Assembly (NCBI GenBank): GCA_026874595.1
Contig: CM049307.1
Location: 92,168,330-92,232,329 of the forward strand
Length of the DNA stretch: 64,000 nucleotides
Direction: 5' to 3'
Source of the DNA: Sipunculus nudus
Taxonomy: Eukaryota > Annelida > Sipuncula > Golfingiida > Sipunculidae
Of this stretch, positions 1-11,588 are shown piece by piece (within the stretch, counting starts at the first letter, position 1; every line of letters starts with the position of its first letter). Position numbers and translations under genes: made by a program. Below the pieces are notes generated by a model. The model worked only from the letters and a program-made list of their open reading frames with translations, ran no database searches and was not told where the DNA came from.

Positions 1-578
1 AAAAACAACATTGAATTTGAAATTTCAGTATTTATGACATATCTTTAATGGGCATTGACATTGTAAGTTAAAACTTTAGTATCAACGTGTTGATAAATGT
101 GAAGGATCAGAGTCTAAGGATTTTAGGTCATCAGAGGTTTGAACCAACGATTGTTTTGCACAGGTGTTCTTATTAATGCCAATGTGATCTAGAAGCAATA
201 CATTTTTCCAGTAAAGGATACTATGTGGTTAAAGAAAATTCGATGAATTTTTTACACGGATGATATTTGAAAAGTTGTTGACTTCAAGACAATACATAGT
301 TTACCTACATATGCTTTCAGATGCTCTACTTATGTAGAACTGTATTTAAAAAAGTTTCAACTCCTTGATCTTCAAGCGAAAAAAAAGGATTGTTCATATA
401 TGTGTACTGGCAATAAGTTTTCCCTATCCAAAAAACAATTTGAGGAATATAATGCTATCATAAACGATTATCCTTGGAAAAGATCTCGTGCACTTTAATA
501 TGTGACAACAGATTTCATGTGTTTGTAATTTTCCCTTAATGTAATGATTACTTTTCAGAGTTATTGGCCTCAAACCTA
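1..578. other. AT-rich flank, no gene seen
   Basis: No open frame of useful length, no splice-bounded exon resembling the EPDR exons and no repeat shared with the array was seen here. It ends where the 41-bp satellite begins. Confidence 0.5.
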
Positions 579-1744
579 GTCATGAATATCAATAGGACTT
601 TTTGCGCCAGTGACGTGAGTCATGAATATCAATTGGACTCTGTGCAATCAGTGACGTGAGTCAAGAATATCAATATGATTCTGTATCATCAGTGACTATG
701 CCATGAATAACAATAGGACTCTCTGTCATCAGAGACGTGAGTCATGAATATCAATAGGACTCTGTGTCATCAGAGACGTGAGTCATGAATATCAATAGGA
801 CTCAGTATCATCAATGACCTGAGTCATGAAGATCAATACGACTCTGTAGCGTCAGTCACCTGAGTCATAAATATCAATAGAACTCTATGTCATCAGTGAC
901 ATGAGTCATGAATATCAATAGAACTCTGTGCCATCAGTGACCTGACTCATGAATATCAATAGAACTCTGTGTCATCAGAGACGTGAGTCATGAATATCAA
1001 TAGGACTCTGTGTCATCAATGACCTGAGTCATGAAGATCAATACGACTCTGTAGCGTCAGTCACCTGAGTCATAAATATCAATAGAACTCTGTGCCATCA
1101 GTGACCTGACTCATGAGTATCAATAGAACTCTTTGCCATCAGTGACCTGACTCATGAATATCAATAGAACTCTGTGTCATCAGAGACGTGAGTCATGAAT
1201 ATCAATAGGACTCTGTGTCATCAATGACCTGAGTCATGAATATCAATAGAACTCTTTGCCATCAGTGACCTGACTCATGAATATCAATAGAACTCTGTGT
1301 CATCAGAGACGTGAGTCATGAATATCAATAGGACTCTGTGTCATCAATGACCTGAGTCATGAAGATCAATACGACTCTGTAGCGTCAGTCACCTGAGTCA
1401 TAAATATCAATAGAACTCTGTGCCATCAGTGACCTGACTCATGAGTATCAATAGAACTCTTTGCCATCAGTGACCTGACTCATGAATATCAATAGAACTC
1501 TGTGTCATCAGAGACGTGAGTCATGAATATCAATAGGACTCTGTGTCATCAATGACCTGAGTCATGAATATCAATAGAACTCTGTGTCATCAGTGACATG
1601 AGTCATGAATATCAATAGAACTCTTTGCCATCAGTGACCTGACTCATGAATATCAATAGAACTCTGTGTCATCAGAGACGTGAGTCATGAATATCAATAG
1701 GACTCTGTGTTATCAGTGACCTGAGTCATGAAGATCAATAGGAC
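579..1744. repeat. 41-bp tandem satellite, about 28 copies
   Basis: The unit runs from gtcatgaatatcaatagga through ctctgtgtcatcagagacgtga and recurs every 41 bp (for example at 741 and 782). Nearly every unit carries TGAGTCA or TGACTCA. Variant units form a higher-order repeat: the gtgtcatcaatgacctgag...gaagatc block at about 1011 recurs 328 bp later (8 x 41) with its following variants in the same order. The array is non-coding, with no frame that stays open. The last unit decays into ordinary sequence at ggacatgctt. Confidence 0.95.
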
Positions 1745-3895
1745 ATGCTTAGATACGTTGCTTTTTTTAATTGTTATAAAAACAACAATAAGAGGGCGTT
1801 TACATCAGAAAGGACTGACAACTACCACTAAAATAAACAAATTGAGTAGTTAAAGGAGCATTGCAGCTTAAAAGTTATGAGTCGAAGATTATTAAACATA
1901 TAAAAAAACATTAAACATTTCCCTAAAAAGGAAACTTTGAGAAATAAGAGAACATGGCCAAAACAGAAGTCCAACTTGAAACCCTAAGAAATGGTTATGC
2001 TACTAAGTGCTGTCACCAATACGCAATATCCGGTACTAAATATTAATATAATCTCGACTTCTGTTCCTGCCCGGAGGTTTTCTTTTTCTTCATGACTTGT
2101 GAGGGCCACATAGAGTTTTAAATGGTACAGCTAACTCTTTTTGGTTCTAGCCATTATGCCACTTAGCATTAATAAACCAATTGTTTAATTTTTTTCCGTA
2201 CATTCAGCCTAATCCCATCCAAATTTACAGTGTTGGGCAAAATAAATGTGGTGTTCAAAATACCTGTAGGTGAGTTAATGTAAAGGTCATTTCGGCTTCA
2301 CTGCCTTCGGATCACAATTGTATAAAAATATATTTTTCTTGCACCTGACATTCAGTGTAAGTGACAACATCTGAGGGAAAATAAACAATATGGCGTCCAC
2401 ATAACGCGAAGTCTGCATAACAACCGCGAAGGTTATCGCAGACGTTTTAGGGGCGCAATTACCTTTTTGCAATATCGGGAGGACGATGATAAAATTTCTG
2501 ATTTTGTATCCCTAAAAACTTTATTTATATAATTTGAACGAGTACTGTTTTCGAACCGGCTAATCATGTCACATTATCAGTAATTTTGATGTATAGGTTA
2601 TTTTGAAAGACTGATGTTCATTAATAATTCAGAAGCAAATTTATTCACAAATAAGACACAATTTAGTCTTTAAATCGCATCCTTTTCTGTATCGAAATGA
2701 GATCCTATGGTATTCTACACCAAAACAGCTTTAATTGCCAAATGTGGAGATATATGGTATGTCACACCCCTGGTTGAAAAAGTGAGTGGAATATGTCCTC
2801 CTGTCCCCACAAAATTACGTCCATGGACGCAGCCATATGTTTACACTAGGTTCAAGTGGCTCATCCTGTAGGTATTATGCTGTATGTGAGAGAATCATTG
2901 AGTTATAAACTACTAAGTGGTCTCAACTGGGAGGTCAGCAATGCCATGTTAGAATCCACATCCTTCATTGCAAATCAGTGGAAATCTTTCATTTTCCCAT
3001 TCACATTTGAAAAGTTAATGTTGGAGATGGAAAGTATCTTACACTAGAGAGTGTATCTATATATTTGTTGAAAGACGACCACTGTTTCAATTTCAAAACA
3101 CTATATTTTCAAGTGTTTTTTGCCAATCACCGAATATATCGATGACTTGTCGCTTTTCTTAATAATTGATTCACTTGATTTTACACAGTTACCAAGTGGC
3201 GACATCTGTCCACAGCTCGTAATATCATAACAATATTATTTGGTGATATCTGCAATATTGAAAAGGGCTAACACCGCCACCTGCTAAATTAAATGTGTAA
3301 CTAATGTTATATATATATAAGTATTGGTAAGCCTGGTTTTAAAGGAGTCTGAGGTGGTAAGTAAGCAGATAAAAAATGTGAGGCCTTAGTTCCGTGGTGG
3401 TAAGGATTATATTTCTGGAGAAAAGGAAGAGTGCTGTCAATTTTTTTTTACTTCCTGCCGCACGTTTGTGAAAGTGACGGTGCACTTTGACACTGGCGCG
3501 ATGGAAATTTTAGAGGAAAGGTGGTAATCCCAAGCCGTAGTTAAATTGTTTTGACCCAAAAGAAAGCAATCCTAAGTGGAAAAGGTACGGGACGGCTCTT
3601 TTTTATACCCGAAAAGCTGGAAGAGGCTGGAGAATGAATAAAGGATGAGACCATATTGAGTCCGACTACCTTGGAAATTGCAATTAAGAAAAAAAAAAAG
3701 AATCACATGGGCCTTATTAACCTGCTCCAGCTTTGGAAACGGTCATTAAAATATTGTCGGGAGTCCATATTATCCTACCTGTGAGATGGGATGGCCAAAA
3801 TCCCGCAATTATACGGGTATCAATAAAATGTTATTCCAATTTGTATGTAATTATTTACACGGGTAGCTGGAAAAATCGCGAATAATTCATGGACA
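1745..3895. other. Intergenic, no confident gene
   Basis: Only short open frames (about 60 codons) without recognisable domains occur. One possible retroelement scrap lies near 3467-3520 (+): a frame reading V-x-F-D-T-G-A, like the active-site strand of a retroviral-type aspartic protease, is followed closely by a stop. It is too short to call. Confidence 0.4.
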
Positions 3896-4345
3896 GTGAA
3901 GTTGTCTATGTGCACAAGTTGTCTAGGAGCAGTTGTATACGTGCACAAGTTGTCTAGGAGCAGATGTCTATGTGCAGTTGTTGTATGAGAGCAGTTGTCT
4001 ATGTGCACAAGTTGTCTAATAAAAGTTGTCTATGTGCAAAAGTTGTCTACGAGCAGTTGTCTTCGTCCACAAGTGGTCTAGGAACAGATGTCTATGTGCA
4101 GTTGTTGTCTGAGAGCAGTTGTCTTTGTGCACAAGTTGTCTAATGGAAGTTTTCTATGTGCACAAGTAGTCTACGAGCAGTTGTCTACGTGCACAAGTTG
4201 TCTAGCAGCAGTTGTCTATGTGCAGTTGTTGCCTGGGAGCAGCTGTCTATGTGTACACTTTGTCTAAGAGCAGTTGTTTTTGAGCATTTGTTGTCTAATG
4301 GCAGTTGTCTATGTGCATTTATGTCCATTTGAAGTTGTCTATGTG
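3896..4345. repeat. About 31-bp minisatellite
   Basis: Degenerate tandem repeat made of two related half-units, gttgtctatgtgcacaa and gttgtctaggagca, giving a period of about 31 bp with frequent small indels. The minus-strand open frame at 3820-4008 is a by-product of the repeat. Nothing here resembles the EPDR array. Confidence 0.85.
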
Positions 4346-4384
4346 GACTTAGTTAAAAGGGCCGCCGGCTCGAAACGGGAGTAG

Positions 4385-5128
4385 CAAAATCCCTGCTGAG
4401 CATGTTGTTGGATGGGTGAAATCCTATGTTTATTAGAGCAGGGTAAAATGGCTTCTTTTTCCTGAATATTGAGTAAATCCTGACTTAATGACAGCAAAAC
4501 CATAAGTGTGTGCATTATTGCAGCCGTTAGGTGGAAAAGGGGATGGCTGAAAATCAACAGATTCCAGCCTCAGCACTTTTTGTTTAAATTTCAAAGTGGT
4601 GTAAGACTTTTTGCTGAAGGAGTGGGGCCCTCTGCTTTATAATGCCAGCTGGTGAATACCATTGGGTTGCTCTGGTACAAAAACCAGGTGTGTGGGTTGA
4701 AAATTGTGAAAATTTCGTGCCCAGCGAGGCCAATTTGCAGGTATACAATATATAGTGGCCCTGTTGAGCATGTTGTGGGTGGGTAAATACCTTATGTTTA
4801 TTAGAGCATGGGAAAATGGGTTCTTTTCCCCGAATATTGGTGTAAATCCTGACTGAATGACAGCACAACCATCGGTGTGTGAGCATTATTGCAGCTGTGA
4901 GGTGGAAAAGGGGATGGCTGAAAATCACCAGATTCCGGCCTCAGCACTTTTTGTTTAAATCTCAAAGTGGTGTAGGACTTTTTGCTGAAGGAGTTGGGCC
5001 CTCTGCTTTATAATGCCAGCTGGTGGATACCATAGGGTTGCTCTGGTACAAAAACCAGATGTGTGGGTTGAAAATTGTGGAAAGGTGGGGTCCAGAAAGG
5101 TCAATTTGCCATGCGTCAAGTATGCCGC
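4385..5128. repeat. Two-copy tandem repeat, unit about 370 bp
   Basis: The segment beginning near 4392 (cctgctgagcatgttg) is repeated from about 4760 (cctgttgagcatgttg). The two run in parallel through ggtggaaaaggggatggctg, tttgctgaaggag and caaaaaccag before diverging after about 5090. This explains why two similar 70-110-codon minus frames occur at 4339-4557 and 4584-4928. No protein family was recognised, and a transposon origin is possible but unproven. Confidence 0.8.
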
Positions 5129-6559
5129 TCTCCGACAAAACTCCTGGAGGTCCCAAATCTTTGCGGATCGGAGCAGGGTAAAAAGGCCGGTGTTGGTTCT
5201 ATTGCCTGTGATTGTTATAATATGGCGGGTGAACCCAGCCGGTGTGTTGATATTTGTGTCAATTATCATGAAAAAGCTATATTCTGAATATTAGTTGAAT
5301 ATATAATAATAAAGACATGAATCTGTTTATTGAGTTAAATATTTATTTTCGGTGAATTGTATGTTTTTTTTTTGTGTTTGCGGTTAAAAGAAAAACCGTA
5401 CCATGTGAACCTATGCCGTATCCAGATGTGTCAATATGTCAAATAAGAATATATATAGAAAAATTGGGGGGGGGGGGGGGTTGTCGTTTGCCCTAACTTT
5501 CAGGCATCCACCGGTATCCCGGCCTCCGGGCAGGGTACAATGGAAAATATTTTAAGCTGTAATCGTCTGAAACCGTCCGTATCATTTTTTTTTAAATTGT
5601 AAACTGTCAGTCGAGCCCCAAAAAATGGTCCGGTTTACCACTGGGGTGAAACGAGGTTATCCTTCCCAGGAAATCGAAAGAGCGCGTCCTACGCCGAAAC
5701 CGGCCAGGATTGGTTTCTTTTGAGGCCAGATAATTAAGCAACGCCGTAGATTAGCATACCTCGATATGAAATTATATCCCGGGCCAGTCAAACACGCCGA
5801 CTTTATTCAACACGTGCGGCAATATGCCGACATGACACACAGACTATACATATTTAATAAAATTCATCCCGCAGAAAATACGCTTTGTACGGGCAAAAGG
5901 TAGAACAACGGACACCAGACATCATTTTAATCAACCTTTTTCAGGCCGGCAGTGCTGATTTTTTTTTATAAAATATCTGAAAATGGCGCGGAAAAATTAA
6001 CTGGCCCAGGGAAACATTACTTCCCCAATATCCAACAACATTCGATTTAAAGAAATTTTTTCTCCGTCGTATATTAATATAAACCAACGTTTCAAGCCAA
6101 TCCTGCTTGCAAAACCACACCACAAAAAAAAAAAAAAAAAAAAAAAACCGCGCGGCTCCCGCAACGCCCCCCAATCCAAATTCAAACTAAAAAAAACCAC
6201 AGCCATCCCCCTCAAAATAGCCACAAAATATTAATATACTTACATTTTGACTTTTTTTATGTAATGTGAGATTTAATTGTCCTTCCGCAACTTGGGTTTA
6301 GTAGAAATCACCAGCTGCGAATTAACGGAATTCCCGCCACTCTCCTGCTCCGGAGGGGGCTTCGGCCTTCACCCATCCAGGAAACTCAACAGCGCGCGCT
6401 TCCAGGACGTATACACAAGTCCGGCTTTTTTCTAGTGCCGCCAAAAGAAAAAAAATCACGCACCGCCGCCCAAAACCACAGGTCGGAACGGCCCGCCCGC
6501 ACGGCAGGTGTGCTCTGCTTGTGTGCGCGTGTGTGTGTGTGTGTGGGAGAGGAGGGGGG
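5129..6559. other. Unassigned, more GC-rich segment with homopolymers
   Basis: Contains a G run at 5466-5480, a long A run at about 6125-6147 and a GT microsatellite at about 6521-6545. Local GC content is visibly higher than in the surrounding AT-rich DNA. The open frames across the A run (minus strand, 5941-6224) are low-complexity Phe stretches and not genes. No domain was recognised. Confidence 0.5.
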
Positions 6560-7716
6560 TTAGGTCGAACTGGACGGAGGTAAACGTGCTTTAAAACGAA
6601 AATGTTATAATTATGATTAAAATCTCATGGGCACAAGACAATGATAAATCCACGAGTAATTATCACATCATCATCATGGAAACGGCAGCCATAAAGGTAT
6701 TATGACAATTATATTGCATAAATATGTAAATGCTGGTCCATAGATCATGAATCACCTTGTGCCCTTGGTCTGTATATAAAAAACATAGACTGAAAATGGT
6801 ACGTTTAAACGGTATGACTTTCAGTTTTAATATATTAAATGATAAATGATGGCCTACAGACTATGAATGAGGCAGGATGTTATTATTTCCTTAGTGAGGA
6901 ATCTTTCATTTATCCCCAAAATCCAAGATGGAGCTATGAAATAAAAAATAATGCAATTGGGAAAATAATTTTTTAAACAGTAATAGCAGTATTAGAACAC
7001 GTAAAAATATAACCGAACAGTTACTTTTGCATCTTCTAACTCAACTGATTATTGAATATGGATGGCCATCATATAAAATGACCAACCTTCAAAAAGGACT
7101 GGCAAAAAAAGACAACATTTTCCTATAGAAACAAAAAGAGTTGCCTATGTTCGTTTTCTGTTTATTTAAAAAAAAAATCATTTGTGACACAGGGACAGTG
7201 TCGACCAAATTTTTATTCATGCAGAAAGGAAACGCATTTCTTGTAAAATCTTAGTATATCTGGTATTCAATGTCTACCCTGTGGACATGAACGCTCTTTC
7301 TATTTGCGATCATGTACCACATGAAAACACTTTTGTGATTAGGGATCATAAATTATAATCAAATTTTAATTATATGTAATCTAATTTTAAAGTTAAAACA
7401 AATGGATTACAGCTGGGTAAATGCTTCTGGTGTTTTTATCAGGTCAACATAATATCCATTTGCTCTTCCGACTTCATCCCTCACACGTTTACCGTTAATT
7501 ATTTACGATATTACATCTCGCACCTTCACAAATTATGCTATTACGACTTTACACCTCACACGCTTACACATTTACCGTTTATACTTTTGCGACATTACAT
7601 CCCACAGGTTTACAGTTTATGCTTTTACGACTTTATACATTTCTCATTCCCCCTGTACGTTTCCTTGCGTACGTTTATATAAGGAAGACTCGTGAACAGA
7701 TTTAGACAACACCTTA
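6560..7716. repeat. Diverged 3'-flank of the array unit (unit A)
   Basis: The order of short matches equals the 3' flanks of the other copies: attatgattaaaatctcatgg, gataaatgatggcc, ccaagatggag, atgtctaccctgtggacatg, then degenerate cacctcacac/tttac repeats. The same order occurs at about 22,860-23,840, 35,450-36,430, 47,880-48,870 and 58,700-59,680. It shows that relic A is a full member of the array with its own downstream region, older or faster diverging than the rest. Confidence 0.75.
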
Positions 7717-7722
7717 TTTATT
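7717..7722 (-). terminator. Poly(A) signal of relic A
   Basis: AATAAA on the minus strand, 17 bp after the old stop codon. It sits in the same place as in the intact copies. Confidence 0.6.
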
Positions 7723-7738
7723 TAATAAAAAAGACATT

Positions 7739-9109
7739 TCACTCTGTAAACATTCTTTTGGCCAGCTGGAACATGTGCTCCTTTTCAAGAAATTCAGGCT
7801 AAAATGTAAACAAGAAATAAGTTTATCACACTTTCCCTTTTTTCATAATTCAGACAAAACGGTCAGGTTAACATCCCTTTTCCTTTACTATTGGTTTAAT
7901 AATTGCATAAGCCCTTTTGAAAATTAAGAGGATTATAATGTTGGAATTTATTTCATTAAAAATCCGTGAATTTATTTCATAAATCCGATTCTCTATCAGC
8001 TTGATCATCTTAATATCTTTACTATATTTATTTCTCCTAATATCGACACATTTTGATTAAAAATATTTCAAAAAGATATATTTACATATACAATGATTGA
8101 AAATAAGTCTTTTTCTCCTTCTTTTTTTGGACCCATCATTAAACAAATACATCTAAGTAAATAGTTTGTATACATGCAGGTATATATCCGATATTCCACA
8201 TCTATGGCAGTAACTAGAATCAGATACATAATACTGACCACTGCAGGTGCCTTTTTGCTGTTAGCGGGCGTTTAGAACACAGAGATGTTCTTGATACCGG
8301 GGATGATGCTGACGCCGAAAGCCGATCTGACCTCAGCTTTATTATAAATAAAATGTATCAGCAGTTTTCCAACAGTATATATTAAAAAAATCTTAGGCAA
8401 ACCATCGTGTCAATTTTGCCCCCCCCCCCAGGTTAAAAAAAACTGTTTATTAATTTCAAGGAGAAAGTTACCAATTTTAAGCTCGGAAATTTCTTGCAGC
8501 AAAATAAATGATAACATTTCGATAACATTTCCCTTTGTTATGTTTTGTTTTCTTTTTTTTTTTTTTTTGCAAAGTGACTCGGTTTATATTATGTTGTCCC
8601 CTGATTATCGAACATAATTATCAAAAACCTATAAAAAAAGGTAAAAAAATCGGCCGCCCAACCAAATTACTGAAAAAACGTGTCTGAGATCTAAAGAAGA
8701 AGCGTAACGAAGTTTGCCTTGAAACATGATGATATAGTGACACTGAAAGAGGCTGAAAGAACTGACAGGTTAAGAATAATAATACAAAACGTATTCCAGC
8801 TGTTGTCCCTATATATGAGTATTTTTCAATTTTATGGAAATTTTGTCGGAGACGTCTGTGATCGTGATGATTATTGATAGAAGAACCGGAAGTCGCATTG
8901 GTCTTCTTGAAAAGATCAAACTTTCAATAAACCATGCGGGGCAAAATCAATTAAAAGAGAAAGTATGAAGAGATAAAGCTTACCACGACTTCTTTATAGA
9001 TGGCACCACCGAGCCCACAAATTGAGACTTCCCATTGATCAGGTTAGCAGCAAGGGTCGACAGCGAGGCTCGGAGCCAAGATGGCGGCAAGGGCTGGGAG
9101 AGCGTTAAT
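7739..9109 (-). pseudogene. Ependymin-related gene relic A (exons 1, 5 and 6 only)
   Basis: Exon 6 is at 7739-7798 (starts PEFLEKE, ends FTE then stop), exon 5 at 8239-8336 and exon 1 at 8984-9109. Exon 1 keeps the splice donor and a DPCC-like core. However, the start codon is ATT where its sisters have ATG, a stop follows the CC pair, and four codons are missing near the 3' end. Exon 5 has a TAA just after SVF, and its family cysteine is serine (ANS instead of ANC). Exons 2, 3 and 4 cannot be found in the 650 bp between exons 5 and 1. A TATA-like sequence persists at about 9152-9160. This is a dead copy by at least four independent lesions. Orientation and exon order match genes B-F. Confidence 0.9.
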
Positions 9110-9113
9110 GGCG

Positions 9114-10830
9114 ACTAAATGTATGTGTGGAGCCTTCCTAGACCTGGTCAATTTATATATCATAATCCGGCCGGTCATTTGTCTGGCACGATGTCCATGA
9201 ATCATGTTACGTGAAAAACTCATCCAGGGAATAAATGTCTTATTTTATCATCATTAACTCAGCAAGGCCATTACATCTGAAAATGATGCTGTAAGTCAAT
9301 GAAAGTACTGCAAATCCTGCAAAAGTACATGTCTACAGTTCTTGTACACATATACTACTATCAGAATGAAATAGCATTCACAGTTGTATCTTGAGTCGTA
9401 AAAAAACATGACACAGCCGTATAAAATCCCATAAAAATGTTCAGTGTAATGGAAAAAAATATAAATTCAAGTTTGTAATATATACAAAGATATCTGAAAT
9501 TGATAGAGAAAAAGGTCGGGATATCTAATTCTGCGTTCGATGGAAATATGTTTATGAGAAGGTTTTTCCATTCGGTCGTTAAACTGATTAAATACATAAA
9601 TCCAAGCAGTATTAAAACATGTTTCATTAATAATTTTGATACAGCTGTAATAAATGAAACATGATTTGCAGAACAATGTGTAAATGATCCTTTCCTGCAT
9701 TACCAAATAAAAAGGCCTGCTGGCTCATACCATTGTCGATGAATGAACTGCCCTTTACATCCCATCCCCCCCCCCCCCTCGGATCCACAGTCCTTGAAAT
9801 CATAATTCATATTGCAATTTATAATTGGTATCTTTGGGTGATCTGACTAAGCTTATTTATAAGAGCTGTGGGTAGTCAATTTTAGAAAAGAATTTTTTTT
9901 TTTTTTTAGTAATAATAATAATTTCTTTAGGTAAAATTATGCATTACCCCCATTCTTAACGTTTCATATGCTGTACCTAGGATGCACTTTTTAGTGCATT
10001 ACGGGTTCATGTGAAGCGGCCACCATGACACAACTATTGTGATAAGGGATGTTAAATGCAAGGTGAACAACTGATAAGCCTCGACATGCTCAGTCACATC
10101 ACGTGGACGCACTGCACACCTACAGACCCAGCATACTGAGAGATATATACACAAGGAAAGATACAACTTTAACATTGATTACTCTGCTATTTCTAAGGGG
10201 CATTATATCTACAATTTTTACCTGAAATTCCCCTTCCACCTATTACACAGTACGAATTATTTCATCATCTGATAAAAACTAAATTATGCTCTTTTGTTTT
10301 ATTTTTAGCCTTAATCTCCCCTTCACCTATTACACAGCACAAAATATTCATCTTTTGAAGACCGAAATATCTTGAAAAACATATTAATTCCTGTATAGGT
10401 GAGATGCCATTTGAAAGCATGTATACATAGGGAGAGAGACAGGCAGACAAAGAAAGAGGAATTAATGAAAGAAAGATCTTGGTTCTTCCCTGTGCTTTCC
10501 AAATAACAGAGTGCCACTTCATAATCAATCTGTTGCAAAACAGACACCTCCCGAATTCACCTGTTACCAAAAATGTTGATGAGAGTATTGCTAAAGAGAT
10601 GGCTCAGGGATCCATATGTTGCCAAAGAGGAAACTCCTTGGTCCACAGGCATTTCTCGGCAATTCTGCATCATAACAGGCTCTGCGAATGTGACGTCACT
10701 GGAAGCACCTACGTCACCACTACCATCAACATGCATTCGTCTGGACTTACCTACTGTTTTGCCCAACCGCTGAACCCTTAGAATTGATTTATAAACAAAA
10801 AAAACGTCAACCTTTAAACATTGCAACTCG
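9114..10830. repeat. Diverged 5'-flank of the array unit (unit A)
   Basis: Collinear with the 5' flanks of B (14,540-16,160), C, D and E. It includes a TATA relic, ctcatccaggga, the hairpin/E-box element at 9983-10141, aattcctgta, gacaggcagacaaagaaag, gttgcaaaacag and cctactgtt. It stops before the 42-bp minisatellite that follows in the other copies. A perfect TGACGTCA (CRE palindrome) is at 10691-10698, where the sisters read TGACGTTA. Confidence 0.75.
9983..10141 (-). promoter_or_regulatory. Conserved upstream element, copy A
   Basis: Begins with the perfect inverted repeat TGCACT-tttt-AGTGCA and contains atcacgtggacgcac with a CACGTG box. It lies about 0.9 kb upstream of the relic's start. 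The match to the other copies looks better here than in its immediate surroundings. Its regulatory role is inferred from conservation only. Confidence 0.4.
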
Positions 10831-10891
10831 CCATCTGAAATACTGCTTCTTACTCCACGTGCTTAACACCTATCAGTCAAAGCCATTGTGT

Positions 10892-10958
10892 ATCTCTCTC
10901 TCCCTCTCTCTCTCTGAATATATATATATATATATATATTATATTATATATATATATT
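10892..10958. repeat. CT/TA microsatellite
   Basis: A (CT)n run passes into (TA)n and TAT runs. It lies at the junction between the 5' flank of relic A and the 3' flank of gene B. Confidence 0.9.
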
Positions 10959-11053
10959 ACATGGTGTGGTAAACGTTTTGGGAGCTATACGGATGCGCAT
11001 CAAACAGTAGATGAAATTTAAATCTAGTATCATTTGCATCTAATGTCTACCCT

Positions 11054-11263
11054 TGCAGAGGCGCATCCAGGGGAGAGTCCAGGGGGTCCGGGCCCCCTTT
11101 TTTACCCACCGCAATCCATATTTTTTAGAGTTTCAGACAAATTTTGTGGTCTGGAGCCCCGCAGCCTTTCATGACTTGAAAACTTTTATTAAGTGTTTTC
11201 ATTAGTCAACCTTGGTTGGATCCCACCACTCCTCCCCCCCCCCCCCCACCCTAAATCCTGCCT
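11054..11263. mobile_element. About 210-bp MITE-like insertion in the 3' flank of gene B
   Basis: Sister copies read atgtctaccctgtggacatg without interruption (for example near 23,540). Here about 210 bp interrupt that site between ctaccct and gtggacatg. The ends form imperfect inverted repeats, aggcgcatccagggg on the left and the complement of ccctaaatcctgcct on the right, and the interior is G/C-tract rich (gggggtccgggccccc). There is no coding capacity, which fits a non-autonomous DNA transposon. A target-site duplication is not clear. Confidence 0.75.
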
Positions 11264-11562
11264 GTGGACATGAATGCTCCTTCTATTTGGAATGATGCAC
11301 TACAAACACATTTGCGTCTTTTGTTCATATATTTAATATTTTTTTTTTAGTTTTTATGACATAACACTTCACACATTACAAATTATGGCTATGCGACTTT
11401 ACACCTCGCATGTCTAATGTTTACTGATTATACTTTCACAGGTTTACACCTCACATGTTCATGGATTATGCCTTTGCACTTATCTCTTTCATCCTGTATA
11501 CATTCACGCTTCCAGATGTACACTATTATAAAGAATACTCATAAACAGGTTTAGACAAATTA

Positions 11563-11568
11563 TTTATT
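11563..11568 (-). terminator. Poly(A) signal of gene B
   Basis: AATAAA on the minus strand, 20 bp downstream of the stop at 11589-11591, so the 3' UTR is expected to be only a few tens of bases. Confidence 0.75.
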
Positions 11569-11588
11569 TAATAAAAAATGACATATCA

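Noticed and set aside
579-1744. CRISPR-like array
   Set aside because: Units are contiguous without unique spacers and the host is eukaryotic, so it is a satellite.
3467-3520. Frame reading V-x-F-D-T-G-A, like a retroelement protease active site
   Set aside because: Only a few residues match and a stop follows at once; no neighbouring retroelement domains were seen.
5941-6224. Minus-strand frames with poly-Phe
   Set aside because: They are produced by the A run at about 6125-6147.
5460-6410. Possible second duplication, from similar phrases near 5,670 and 6,380 (aggaaa...agcgcg)
   Set aside because: The matches are short and not collinear over any length.
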